The notes below the pieces were generated by a model that had not been told where the DNA came from, searched no databases, and saw nothing but the letters and a program-made list of their open reading frames with translations. This document shows positions 1 to 10,968 of a DNA stretch of 64,000 nucleotides, one piece after another. The first letter of the stretch is position 1; the number at the start of each line of letters is the position of its first letter. The stretch comes from Nipponacmea schrenckii (lineage: Eukaryota > Mollusca > Gastropoda > Lottiidae). The stretch is taken from contig CM060203.1 of the NCBI GenBank assembly GCA_030562195.1, forward strand, positions 2,432,208-2,496,207, written 5' to 3'. The position numbers and the translations under genes were made by a program.

Positions 1-192
1 ATTACCATCTCTCTCCCCCATCTTAATATTTCAAAATTAACCCTAAAGTTTAAAACCTAATTCAAACGTTGATCACAATCTCAATAATTGTTCGTGTGTC
101 AATACAAAACACCCAGCATATTTTATAAAAAAATATCACTTTATTATTAAATATCAAATATAAAAAAAACCCAAAAATCAATAACCTAGATC

Positions 193-333
193 AGGCTCGT
201 TTCCAGTTAAGATTCAAATATCGAACCTGGAGAATTCTGAACAGCTATCGTAGGCAAGGTTGGAACTGAAATAATAGACATAAACTGGGTATTTTTCAAT
301 TAAAACTTTTTTTGACGAACTGGAAACAAGCCC
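193..333. repeat. Small foldback (MITE-like) element, tentative
   Basis: The left end aggctcgtttccagtt (193-208) is nearly the reverse complement of aactggaaacaagccc (318-333), giving 16-bp inverted ends on a 141-bp unit. No clear target-site duplication was seen. A similar motif (ctggcttgtttcc) recurs alone near 8530. A small non-autonomous DNA transposon is the simplest reading; chance pairing of AT-rich sequence is possible. Confidence 0.3.
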
Positions 334-476
334 AAGAAGATTAATATAAACCGCAAAAACAGAATAAAATAGCCGAATACGAGTTTTATACAGGTGCAAA
401 TATTAAAATACAAAAACAATTTGGAGTTTATAAGTACTGGATGTTAAAAACAAAATACACAAAATAAATATAAATG

Positions 477-1045
477 TTAAAATAGAACTTATACATCAAT
501 TGTAGAGTGATATATCGAAATACCACTGTTATAATAGTGCTTAATACATCAATTGTAGAGTAATATAGAAATACTACTGTTAAGATAGTTCTCAATACAT
601 CAATTGTAGAGTGATATAGAAATACTACTGTTAAAATAGTACTCAATACATCAATTGTAGAGCTATATAGAAATACCACTGTTAAAATAGAACTTATACA
701 TCAATTGTAGAGCGATATAGAAATACTACTGTTAAAATAGTGCTCAATATATCAATTGTATAGCGATATAGAAATACCACTGTTAAAATAGTGCTCAATA
801 TATCAATTGTATAGCGATATAGAAATACCACTGTTAAAATAGTGCTCAATACATCAATTGTATAGCGATATAGAAATACCACTGTTAAAATAGTACTCAA
901 TACATCAATTGTAGAGCGATATAGAAATACCACTGTTAAAATAGTGCTCAATATATCAATTGTATAGCGATATAGAAATACCACTGTTATAATAGTACTC
1001 AATACATCAATTGTAGAGTGATATAGAAATACCGCTGTTGAAGAG
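477..1045. repeat. 51-bp minisatellite, about 11 copies
   Basis: Tandem units of about 51 bp contain acatcaattgtagagcgat followed by atagaaataccactgtt. Because 51 is a multiple of 3 and the unit has no stop on the minus strand, the array shows long spurious minus-strand reading frames with a 17-residue periodicity. The same unit occurs in reverse orientation at about 51.83-52.37 kb, and a single partial unit lies near 12.94 kb. No coding role is inferred. Confidence 0.9.
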
Positions 1046-1279
1046 TGAGATACTAATATTTTCAATTACAGATAATCTATTCACAGTATAATAAATGGAT
1101 TAATATCACGATATGAAAATAATGAAATGAAAATTATAAAGTCGCTGAGCGGATGAGCTTAATAATAAGAAATCTAAGAGGTAAGATTAATGGAACACTA
1201 ATATACAAGCCCTGGTTGAAAAATTCAATTTTCACATTTCATTCCACAATTACACATATGCTAAAATATAAAAACAAAC

Positions 1280-1447
1280 AGGGGCCTTATTCTTGAAAAC
1301 ATAACCTGAAGATTTTAGTTTACCAGTCATCTGATTGGTCAATCACAAAATTAGATTTTGAATTTGGTTTTCTTATCCAATCGGATTACCTTATATGTTA
1401 AAATCTGAATAATATCGAAGTTAAGTTTTAGAGAATTATGCCCCCCA
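1280..1447. mobile_element. Foldback element with GGGGC ends (MITE-like)
   Basis: The left side (aggggccttattcttgaaa) and the reverse complement of the right side (gggggcataattctctaaaa) are similar, and the resemblance continues inward to matching ctgattgg / ccgattgg boxes. The roughly 168-bp unit could fold into an imperfect hairpin. No transposase is present, so it would be non-autonomous. Identity rests on symmetry alone. Confidence 0.4.
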
Positions 1448-1864
1448 ATTCATATTTTTAGTCTAATTTGGGTTAATGAATATTAACTAATACCAATGTA
1501 GCCTGAAAATTAACTCTCATGGATATCTAAACTCTATCTTTTAGAAACGTTTATTAACACAAACGAAACACTACTAAAACGATAGTGCTTGTTTGTTGCA
1601 GCCATACAAAGAATTGAAGGAACTTAAATTCGTATAAAAGATTATCAAAACAAAGCTTCCATTATTATTGCAGCATCATTATGATACTAAAGGGGTGACC
1701 AGCAGTTGTGTTTGGTTGCAGTGCCACATTTGAAAGAACAATATATAGTCAATACGTTTTTGTTCTTTCGTGTTTTTCTTTCTCGAAATGTAGGAATGTT
1801 CGAGGTCTTATTCTAATATCTCAAATCACGCCAACCGTTCGTTTATTCTTTGCATACATGTAAT

Positions 1865-4800
1865 TTATACGTTGGCCGTGGGTTGGTTCACAGCTTGGGA
1901 ATATGAAGGAGGTGCAGGGTATTGAGCAGAATCTGAAAATAGAAAATAATTTATTAACTTCGTGGTTATGACACGGTTATCTTGTGAATTCCCCAATTGG
2001 CGTTAAAATGTGGGCATAATAATATTATCTAAGTCAAAACGACCGACGACTTCGTTCATTGAACATCAGTTTTCAGGCTTGATTGAATTATGATTAGTTA
2101 GACAATGGGTAGCAACTAATTTTCTGTTATGCGAAGTATCACTGTCTAGAGGGTAGGAAAAGCAAATACCTGGCTCTCTTTTGCGAAGTATTTACATTTT
2201 AATCAGTTTATGAGAATGAAAATGTAGAAATGAAAATTTCGAAAACAAGTATAAACCGACAAGATCCAAATATAAGATTGAAACACGGGTGCAAAATATT
2301 GTTCTGTGCATACAAATTGCTGCGTTAATCCATTCACGGCCACATAAATGGCTCTCATAATTATTGTTTTATACAGCAAGAACACAATCAGAGGCGTACT
2401 TCGGCCAAAAGGGATACCTCTTTAATATTCCTAGTTTCGTTGAGTGATAAAAAAAAAAGAAACAAACAACTATATTTTATAAGGATAACAATTTAGGTTC
2501 ACATGTCCACCGTGACAGGGATCCTTTCTACCAGCTGGTCCTTGCCCAAACCTCCTGCCATTGATCTTTCACGTATTATCCGCACCCATTTACAGCTGGG
2601 TGGACTAGAATTGTGAGATAGACAAATCTTACCTGAATATTCAAATCCTATGGGTGCAGTCGCAGCTGGAGAAGGATAAGATGTAAAAGCTGAAGTAGGT
2701 TGAAGAGAATAAGGTGGTGCAGTCTTATCATCGTAAGCCGGCGTTGTATCATAGCCTGTGGACACTGGAGGTTTATTGCCATAAGGATTATCTGAAGCTG
2801 GCGTGGTAAAAGCAGTAGATGTCGGTGGGTCGGAATTGGAGTAAGTCATTGTTGGTGCTGGTGTAGAAAAAGCACTGGTTGTAGTATTACCATAGGAACC
2901 TGTTCAATCAAAAAAAAAAAAAAAGAATCATTGTTAAGTTACATGGTCGACTCCACGAAGCACTATCGTAATAAGTGTTGTACTATTGGTTATTTTCTCC
3001 GCATTTTTTATTGTTATGTAAATATATTATTGTAGTTTTATGATGAAAGATCCCAGGGAGTATTGCTTCGTGGAACAGGGTGTCTGCTAAAGTTATCATT
3101 ATTATTATATTATAACTCAATCTATTCCATATGTTACACTTTAGAAAAGGAAAATTGGATATTTAAACCTTGTGTATTGGCCGCAACTGACTGGAAAGGC
3201 AATCCCAGTCTAGATAAAGCCTATCTTGTCATATCTAGAAGATATCCCAAAGACTGATGATTGAATCGAGTCATATAAGCAGTTATATGATGGCAAGAAA
3301 AGACGTGTTTAGAAGACCATCTTATTATAATCTAACCAGTAAGGGTAAGCTAGTATATCTTGTTTTTTTTTTGGGTTTTTTTTTCAAAACAGCTCCTATA
3401 CTATACCTTGTCTAAAGGAGTTGAATTTTTTATCCTTTTTTGTTTGTTTTTGTTTCTTTGCATGTTTAGCACAACAATAAAATAACACAAATAAAACAGC
3501 GCCTCCAGCTAACACTCCGAAAATGATCCCCACTATTCGCCCCGTTCTGAAAAAAAAAGACCCATTCGGTTTGTTTGTATCTAAGAATTAATGCTTTTTA
3601 CAGAAATAGACATGGAAGAAAGAAACAACTTAACTTCAAAAGATACTCTTTTCCAGGTGTTCCCTGATCAAACCTCTTGACATTGAGGTGGATTTGAATT
3701 GTAGGTGAGACGATTTATTCAAGGTCATTGCGTATTCAGTAGACGATTAAGATCGCAGCCCACAGCAACAATTAGCTCGACTTAACCAAGACAATAACGT
3801 GACGACTGTCAAGAACCAAAGTTCTAACCGATTGTGCAATAGAATCCCGAATTTGAGGGCATCAAATTCGCTTCCAAAGACACCTGAAGTATGAGTTTTT
3901 ATCTTCAATATTCTATATTTGATCTTAATATTTCGCACTTGCTGCAAAATTTGATCAAACCCTATTAGGATAAACAGTGACCTGGTTATGGGAAGTATGA
4001 TTAAAATAGAATGATTAATGAATAAAACTTACTGATTATAATATTCACAACAATGTTCTCTTTTATCATCACCACAACAATATTCATAGTCTTCTGGCTC
4101 TCCTGCTCGTGGACAAATAAAATAACCATAAGTTGTACCATTACTGTCTTTATCAAAGTTATTGGTGCATATCGTAGGAACTGTAACATAGATACAAATC
4201 AAGAACAATTATTCAACCATATACAATATATAACACATAATAACTGATATATTTTGTAGGTTAATACAAAATATAACTTTCACAAAGCAACAACACAAAC
4301 ATAGGTTCACAAATTAACAACCTAAACATTGGTTCATAAATCAGCAACACAAATTATAGGTTCACAAATTAACAACCCAAACATATGTTCATAAATCAAC
4401 ACCACAAACATAGGTTCATAAATCAACACCACAAACAAAGGTTAACAAAACAACAACACAAAATATAAGGTTCACAAATCAGCAACAAAAACATGGGTTC
4501 ATAAATCAATACCACGAAACATAGGTTCATAAATCAACACCACAAACAAGGGTTCATAAATCAACACCACAAACATAGGTTCACAAATCAACAACAAAAA
4601 AGGGTTTAAAATCACAACACAAAAAGGTTCATAAATCAACACCACAAACAAGGTTCAAAACAAACCAAAAAAGGTTCAAAATCAACAACAAAACATGGGT
4701 TCATAAATCAATACCACAAACATAGGTTCATAAATCAACACCACAAACAAGGGTTCATAAATCAACACCACAAACATAGGTTCATAAATCAACAACTCAA

Positions 4801-7800
4801 AATATAAGGTTCACAAATCAAACACAAAATAGTTCAAAACAACACCACAACCAAGGTTCATAAATCAACAACACAAAAAGGGTTCATAAATCAACAACAA
4901 AATAAGGTTACAAAACAACAACACAAATAGGTTCAAAATCAACAACACAAACATAGGTTCATAAATCAACAACACAAACATAGGTTCATAAATCAACAAC
5001 ACAAAATATAAGGTTCATAAATCAACAACACAAAATAGTAGGTTTACAAATCAGCAACACAAAATAGGTTCATAAATCAACACCACAAACATAGATTATC
5101 AAATCACACCACAAAATAGTTCACAAATCAACACCACAAACAATAGGTTACAAATCAACACCACAAACATAGGTTACAAATCAACACCACAAACATAGGT
5201 TCACAAATCAACACCACAAACATAGGTTCACAAATCAACACCACAAACATAGGTTCACAAATCAACACCACAAACATAGGTTCACAAATCAACACCACAA
5301 ACATAGGTTCACAAATTAACAACCTAAACATTGGTTCATAAATCAGCAACACAAATTATAGGTTCACAAATTAACAACCCAAACATATGTTCACAAATCA
5401 ACACCAAAAACATTGGTTCACAAATCAACACCACAAACGTAGGTTCACAAATCAACACCACGAACATAGGTTTACAAATCAACACCACAAACATAGGTTC
5501 ACAAATCAACACCACAAACATAGGTTCACAAATCAACAACACAAACATAGCTTCACAAATCAACACCACAAACAAAGGTTCACAAATCAAGAACTCAAAA
5601 TGTAAGGTTTCACAAATAAAGCCTCGTCTCAATAAGGCCCAGTGGCCAGTGTTATAAAGGAGGAAAACTATATATACTTACTTTCTTGTGGGTAGGATCT
5701 GTATCTGCTAGTCCTCATGTATCTAACACTACCATAAATATACCCGGCTGTTAAGGCTGTAGTGAAGGTAGATCTTGTGTAGGGACTGGACCCTGACCTA
5801 GAGATGCTGTTTCCTCGACTTCCTCTGGAACCACCCCTGGAGCCACCCCTAGAGCCACCCCTAGAGCCACCAATCCTACCTCCACCGCTTCTGCCTCCTC
5901 CACCTCCTCCACGTCCCCCTCTTCCTTCTACATCACCGATTTCTGAAATTGAAGAAAATAATTAGGAGATTGAGATATAAATAATTAAAGGTTAACACTA
6001 ATTAACAAATAGAATGGGTTTACTACAGAACAGACAGTTTAATATATCAGAAACATTTTATGTAAGGGAAAGAGGCCGAAAACTGTCAATTATGTTAGAG
6101 AGAGGACAGTTTGTGAGGGACGTTAGCCCCGAACACTGTTCTCTCTCTAACATAATAGACAGTTTTAGGACTCTATCTTACTTAAATAATAGCCCTACAA
6201 AGTTAAACTAATTGTAATCAACACAACTCATTGATTGATTAATAGTTATGTGGGTTCAGATTGTGATTTAGACTGTGGCAAACATACTCTGCAGGTGTCG
6301 TCTACACGAAATGTATTCATCAAGTGAAAACGATATATTTATAATTCAATCCACCATTAGAAATAGATCCCAAGTCGAGCCAATGGATAATATTTAGTAT
6401 GAACAATCCAATTTTCAAATACGGAGAGACCTTTTTTCTGATATTTCATCTGATGATATCAAAGTAAGAGCAAAAAGAAGATGAAAATAAGGATATATAT
6501 CTAACTCTAATGCCACAACAATTGGGTTTCACAAACCTTTGAAAAAAAACTGACATAGATGCGATTGTTAACAAAGGCCTATCAAAAAAACGCTGTATTT
6601 CACTTTATCAAATGGGAACGTTGCAAAATAAAACTGAATATATAATTGAATTGCTTTGTCAGTAAAAAGATAGAAGGTCCAAACAACTAAAAAATAATGG
6701 ACACTTTTTAAAAAATAACGAACACTTTTTACAAAAAATAATGGACACTTTTTAAAAAAAATAATGGACACTTTTTTTAAAAAATAATGGACATTTAGTG
6801 AACAATTTTCATGAAATAATGGACAGTTAGTGAGTAGTTAAAACAACACTCATACATTCTACTAGAGAATGGATAAATACAACAAAGGATGTCGTCATAG
6901 CTGTTATTTAATCGGTATTATAGCCCAACTGAACGAGGTCCGGATTTCATAACGGATTCTCGACCGGAACTATAGATAAGATAGAAACAAACTTACTAAC
7001 TACGTATGGTTCATACTCACAAATAATATATACATGATCGTAGTTCACAACCATTTTAATATACCTAGACTTAATTAGTCGAGTTTTCAAAAAGTTATAT
7101 AATGTTTTACAAATACCTTCAAATCACATTTAAGCCATTTCTAAAACTTTACATGTGGATTGAATGTAGAATTGTTTAGTTAAAATATTACAATGTATAG
7201 GTGGGTGGAAAAATTCGACTCGCTATTATGTATTAAATAAATAGTGTCTAGGCCTATTCAAAAGATATATAACCTTACAAAACGGCTCTTTATAACCATG
7301 GCAATAATTTTTTTCAGTCTTATATTTTTGTTTCAAATTAGCGTCTTTTAAACCTCTATAGAAATATAGAAAATTGATCATATATAATCTTTTAATGACA
7401 CATAAATCATTATAGTAATTATCAGTACTAATTAGCGTTCACAGCTCAGGGTCGAGATTTAAGCTTCAAATCCATGCGTGTTCCGAATCATTCGCGTTTT
7501 AAAGCCTAGGCCTGTGTCCAAATTCGCGTTTTCAGGAGCGTTTTTACGCCGCGTAATACGCGTCGAGAAACCCCAAAGAGTATTTCAATAGTGACTTGTC
7601 CACATAGGCGTAATCGAAAAAACGCCGAAGGTTTTGAGCGTTTCACGCCTGGCGTGATTCAATAGCTGCAAGTGAATAAAATTGCACTCAAAATGTCACG
7701 CTAGCATATTTAGCAGCAATTACGCTCCAAATTACGCCTCCGAGTACGCTAATGTGGCCATAGTACAACGCAGCGTATTACGCAGAGTCATTTCAGGCGT

Positions 7801-8905
7801 TTTCCGACGCGTATTACGTGGCGTGAAACCGCTCCTGAAAACGCGAATGTGGACACAGGCCTAAATGACGACTCCTTAACCCTTGATATGTAAAGAAAGA
7901 CATATATAGAAAAAGACAAATTCCTAATTTGAGGTATTTTTAAAACAATTATGCAATTTTCGTGCATTTCTAGTACTTCCGAAGACTATTTTACATATAT
8001 ACAAAATTCAAGATCCAAATCGGATAGGGGCTGGCGTAGACTTTTAAGGCCATAAAAATTTCTATTTGTATTTGTATTAAAGGTGGTTATCATGTACTTC
8101 AGTATTTCTCATTTTGTTTTATTTCTTACGAAACATCTCTATCATGATATAACTAGATTATATATCATTATTTCATCTTGGATAATTTTGATAATTGTTT
8201 TTTTATATTTTGATTTATTTGTATCTGTTGATTGTTTGTATGTTTTGGTTGTATAGATTATAAGCGGCAGGATGGAAGACAATCCAATCAATGGGTACTC
8301 GGGATTTGATCTCCATGCCAATTGGTATTGTATGGCCAATTTTGTTTCGTTATAAATTGGCAATGGGAGAAACGTTGAAAGAGTATTTCGCGTCTACTGT
8401 TAAGCGTAAAATTATTATCAAATTATTTTTTGCTGAAAATAACATATATATTACTATGCCAAGTTATATATCTTTTCATCTACTTATTTATATTTCGATA
8501 AATTGTATTTGGTGACGGATTAGCATAAGTCCTGGCTTGTTTCCGAAACCTTATTTATGCTATGTAAATGATTATATGTATAGCAGAAATAAAATATTGT
8601 TTAAACGAATTTAAATTCTTCTTCGCGGCAGAGCCTGATATATAGTGTTTATATGGACAGTAAAGTTTATAGGACAAATGTATATATAACTCTTATGACA
8701 GGATATATTCGCTCAAGCGTTTCTGTCAACACAAATATAGGTAAAGAAAGCAGAAATCTTACACATATCACTGGTATTCTAATCAATTCTTTCAAATCAT
8801 ATATATAGTTGAAATTTTACAGTGAAGAAAATAAACCTTACCTGTAATAAGCGTGATAGCAAAAACCGATAACAAATATACCAACAACCGTTTACACGAC
8901 GCCAT
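1865..8905 (-). CDS. Single-pass membrane protein with RG-rich repeat and six-Cys Shisa/CX-like domain
   Basis: Six coding exons join in phase on the minus strand: 8905-8842, 5942-5682, 4180-4033, 3546-3407, 2899-2633, 1932-1865. All have GT/AG borders; total 948 bp, 315 residues. Order seen: signal peptide (about 1-21, hydrophobic LLVYLLSVFAITLIT); an Arg/Gly/Ser stretch with four GGSR units (about 25-55); a Tyr/Arg segment (GYIYGSVRY); a six-cysteine module about 110-158 (TICTNN, FICP, YCCG, HCCEYY); one TM helix about 160-183 (IVGIIFGVLAGGAVLFVLFY) followed by Cys-Cys and a Lys-rich stop-transfer region; and a Ser/Thr/Pro/Tyr-rich tail ending APPSYSQAVNQP. The Cys spacing and the PPxY tail resemble Shisa-family and CX-module proteins, in which PPxY binds WW domains; orthology is inference. 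A polyadenylation signal (AATAAA on the minus strand, 1842-1847) follows the stop closely. Ligand and function are unknown. Confidence 0.8.
2455..2618 (-). mobile_element. tRNA-type SINE copy, 5'-truncated, in the last intron of the Shisa/CX-like gene
   Basis: In reverse orientation this copy carries the family hallmarks: the A-rich aagaaacaaacaac end, cacatgtccaccgtgac, gatcctttctaccagctgg, and cccatttacagctgggtgg. It shares these with the full-length copy at 56.46 kb. It lacks the tRNA-like head and ends about 14 bases from the splice donor of the 2633-2899 exon. It lies in the same direction as the host gene. Confidence 0.75.
3640..3720 (-). mobile_element. Degenerate SINE fragment
   Basis: The segment carries worn matches to the window's SINE family (tcaaacctcttgacattgag, then gtggatttgaattgtaggtg and ttattcaaggtcat). 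It lies in the intron between the TM exon and the six-cysteine exon of the 1.87-8.9 kb gene. Divergence is high, so its boundaries are approximate. Confidence 0.5.
4295..5600. repeat. 27-bp minisatellite filling intron 2 of the Shisa/CX-like gene
   Basis: A roughly 27-bp unit (aggttcacaaatcaacacc plus acaaacat) is repeated for about 1.3 kb with many single-base variants and indels, cleanest at 5160-5570. It occupies most of the intron between the RG-repeat exon and the six-cysteine exon. Both strands are nearly stop-free in places, which yields spurious reading frames. Several units in the 4600-4900 part are ragged, suggesting either decay or collapse and consensus error in assembly. Confidence 0.9.
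6062..6180. repeat. Long near-perfect hairpin (foldback)
   Basis: The arm at 6079-6113 (core tgtcaattatgttagagaga) pairs with the arm at 6131-6166 (core tctctctaacataatagaca). There are about four mismatches over 35 bp and a loop of about 17 bases. Weaker pairing extends outward to about 6062 and 6180. It sits in the first intron of the Shisa/CX-like gene. The stem is longer than a typical animal pre-miRNA, so a tiny foldback transposon is more likely, though a small-RNA source is possible. Confidence 0.7.
6690..6800. repeat. Short tandem repeat, about 23 bp, 4-5 copies
   Basis: Units of the type aaaaaataatggacacttttt repeat head-to-tail in the first intron of the Shisa/CX-like gene. The core atggacagtt-like motif also occurs just downstream (near 6820). 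Confidence 0.75.
7507..7863. mobile_element. 357-bp GC-rich foldback transposon (MITE) with about 60-bp inverted ends
   Basis: The left end (7507-7567, starting taggcctgtgtccaaattcg) matches the reverse complement of the right end (7803-7863, starting taggcctgtgtccacattcg) over about 60 bp with few differences. The interior is rich in gcgtaatacgc motifs and is far more GC-rich than the surrounding intron. Both ends abut TA, so a TA target duplication is possible. No transposase is present. The 60-codon frame inside it (7682-7864) is a by-product. Confidence 0.85.
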
Positions 8906-9005
8906 TTTCTGCTTTCTTCCCAGGTAACAATAATCAAGTCTATATTGTATGGTACACTGGTCAATCGTGACAAATACTTATATAACGTTATATTATAGTA
9001 CTCAA

Positions 9006-10968
9006 TATCCAAGTTTCAGTTGACACTCTCGTTGAAAATAAGTAATCTATAATTCGTTCTCAATGCTTTTCAGATTTTCGTTGTTATAGTTAATTATTTA
9101 AGCCGGATCTCTCAATACATTATTAATCGTTGACGTCACTTCGTAAATTCAAGGTTTGTTGCGAAACGACTATACAAAGAAACCCCTATTGCGAAATAAT
9201 AATCGACAGTTGATATAACTATGACCATGATATATAAAAGTGGGGTCATGACATTGTGAAAGATTTTAAAAGTAAAAGGTCAACGCGTTCGAAATAATGT
9301 TGTTTCAGAAAGACTGGTCCTGTTCTCTAAATAATTCTATCAACCATTTTTATGTCTTTATCTTAATGTAAAATTTTACATTCACGACTTATTCTTAATC
9401 TTAATCGAACTCTTCAGTTCAGTCATTAGCACGTGCTCACTGCGGAAAGCAAATTTTTGAGTATCCGCTTTAAAAAATATTACAAAAGAAAATTTTCCAT
9501 TCGGATTAGTAATTTTCATCGTATAATTTATAAATGGAATTATCAGAATATCCAGACAGGAGTGTTTTCTTTTTAAACAAATTGTTTTCACATTATGAAA
9601 TGAGAAACTTATGTGTTATGATTGGGCACAGATATCTTGAAAGAAAATGAATAGAGTTTTACGTCCTACTCTTCTACACCTTATGGGCTAATGAAGACAG
9701 GCAGATATCATGAAACAATATGTAGCTAAAGGGCCAAAGACAATGACTGTGGTGGTGTGTTATCTTGCCTGGCAATCTGTGCTACTAAATGTCCGTTAAT
9801 TTTGCTGCTCATACTCCCAAAACTCACCGAACAGAACACGCTAACCATAATCCAAATATATAAATAGGACAATATCTATTTATAGGATATTAAGACCTAG
9901 TTTGTATTATAGATAACAAGGCAATGTATTCTGAAATGATGTGATTATACATCCATAGAAAGGTTTTATTATTACGTCAATATACTGATAGGTAAGTAAG
10001 ATGTATGTGATATCGATGTAATGCAATAATCCAGCACCTGCCACCTGCTTTATTTACCAGTATAGGTACAAAGGTCATTTGAGCTGCTGAAGTGAGTTCG
10101 TTTCGTTTACTTTACTGTTTCTTTATACAATGTACATGTAGTTTGATATAGGGAATTCTTATGCATATAAAGTAATAGAGAAGTATGTCTTACTTTTAAA
10201 AGGATGACCAAACTGAAAAGGTGTCAATAACTATAAATTAATACTACCTGTAGCTAATAATTGTAGGATATCGAAGAGAAATATGATGTATCTATTTATC
10301 CCCACAGATAATATTTCAGAGACATTCGTAACTTACGCATCTAATTATCCTAACCTTTAATTTGCACCTTGTTTTATCATAAATCTTTACTTGTGACCAA
10401 GGCCAGTGAGACTATGTTCTCTAAAACAGAGCTTCTCTGAGTTTCGCTTTCCAACAATACCTTATTATATCAAGAATCGTTTTTAACAAGACACGCTTGC
10501 TTTGGTTGAAAAAACATCATTTGTATACGGGCCTTTGGAAAACTATTTAGATTGCAGTGTAGATTAATATCAGTCAGAAAAAGGTACGAAATTGTAGTCT
10601 AATTTGATAATTTGATTGGTTTCACTTTGATTGCTCTACTAACTTGTAACTAATGATCCATATATATCGATACTAAAAAAAAAATAATTTGGCATGTAAA
10701 CTCTCTGACGGGCGTGTCAAATTGAGAAACCATCAGAAGAGCCACCCTTCCTGAATCACTAGTAGACGTTTTGTCCATACACTGGATGTTTTATTTTCAA
10801 TAAGTTTCTATTTTCATTCAAGCGAAAATCGTAGGGTTGTTCGCTTATCCCGAATTCTAGAGATTACAGGCAAGATGGTGTCGGTACGCAAATGTTCATG
10901 AAATGCTTCTCTAACAGCAAAATGTTGTTCTCTACGTGGTTGATGTTTAAGGAATTATTTGATTTCAG
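9006..10968. other. Intergenic region between the Shisa/CX-like gene and SUGCT
   Basis: The two genes diverge across this stretch, so it should hold both promoters and the undetected first exon of SUGCT. That exon should end in phase 1. No ATG-to-donor segment that fits a mitochondrial presequence and this phase could be chosen with confidence. One copy of the 'tttacgtcctactcttct' repeat lies at 9644-9702. Confidence 0.6.
9644..9702 (+). repeat. Dispersed repeat 'ttttacgtcctactcttct' copy
   Basis: A single copy reads aatgaatagagttttacgtc followed by ctactcttctacaccttatg and ggctaatgaagac. The same unit is tandemly amplified at 47.95-48.36 kb and found singly near 53.09, 55.08 (reverse) and 56.84 kb. 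It is probably a fragment of a mobile element. Confidence 0.75.

Noticed and set aside
694..1065. 123-codon minus-strand frame
   Set aside because: It is a translation of the 51-bp minisatellite; the 17-residue repetition follows from the DNA period.
5331..5657. Frames of about 72-108 codons on both strands
   Set aside because: Products of the stop-free 27-bp intronic minisatellite, open on both strands at once.
7682..7864. 60-codon plus-strand frame
   Set aside because: Lies wholly within the foldback element and its right arm; no protein character.
10875..10899. ATG at 10875 as the SUGCT start
   Set aside because: It is in frame with the 10969 exon but meets a stop (TGA, 10899-10901), and using the nearby GT as a donor gives the wrong phase.
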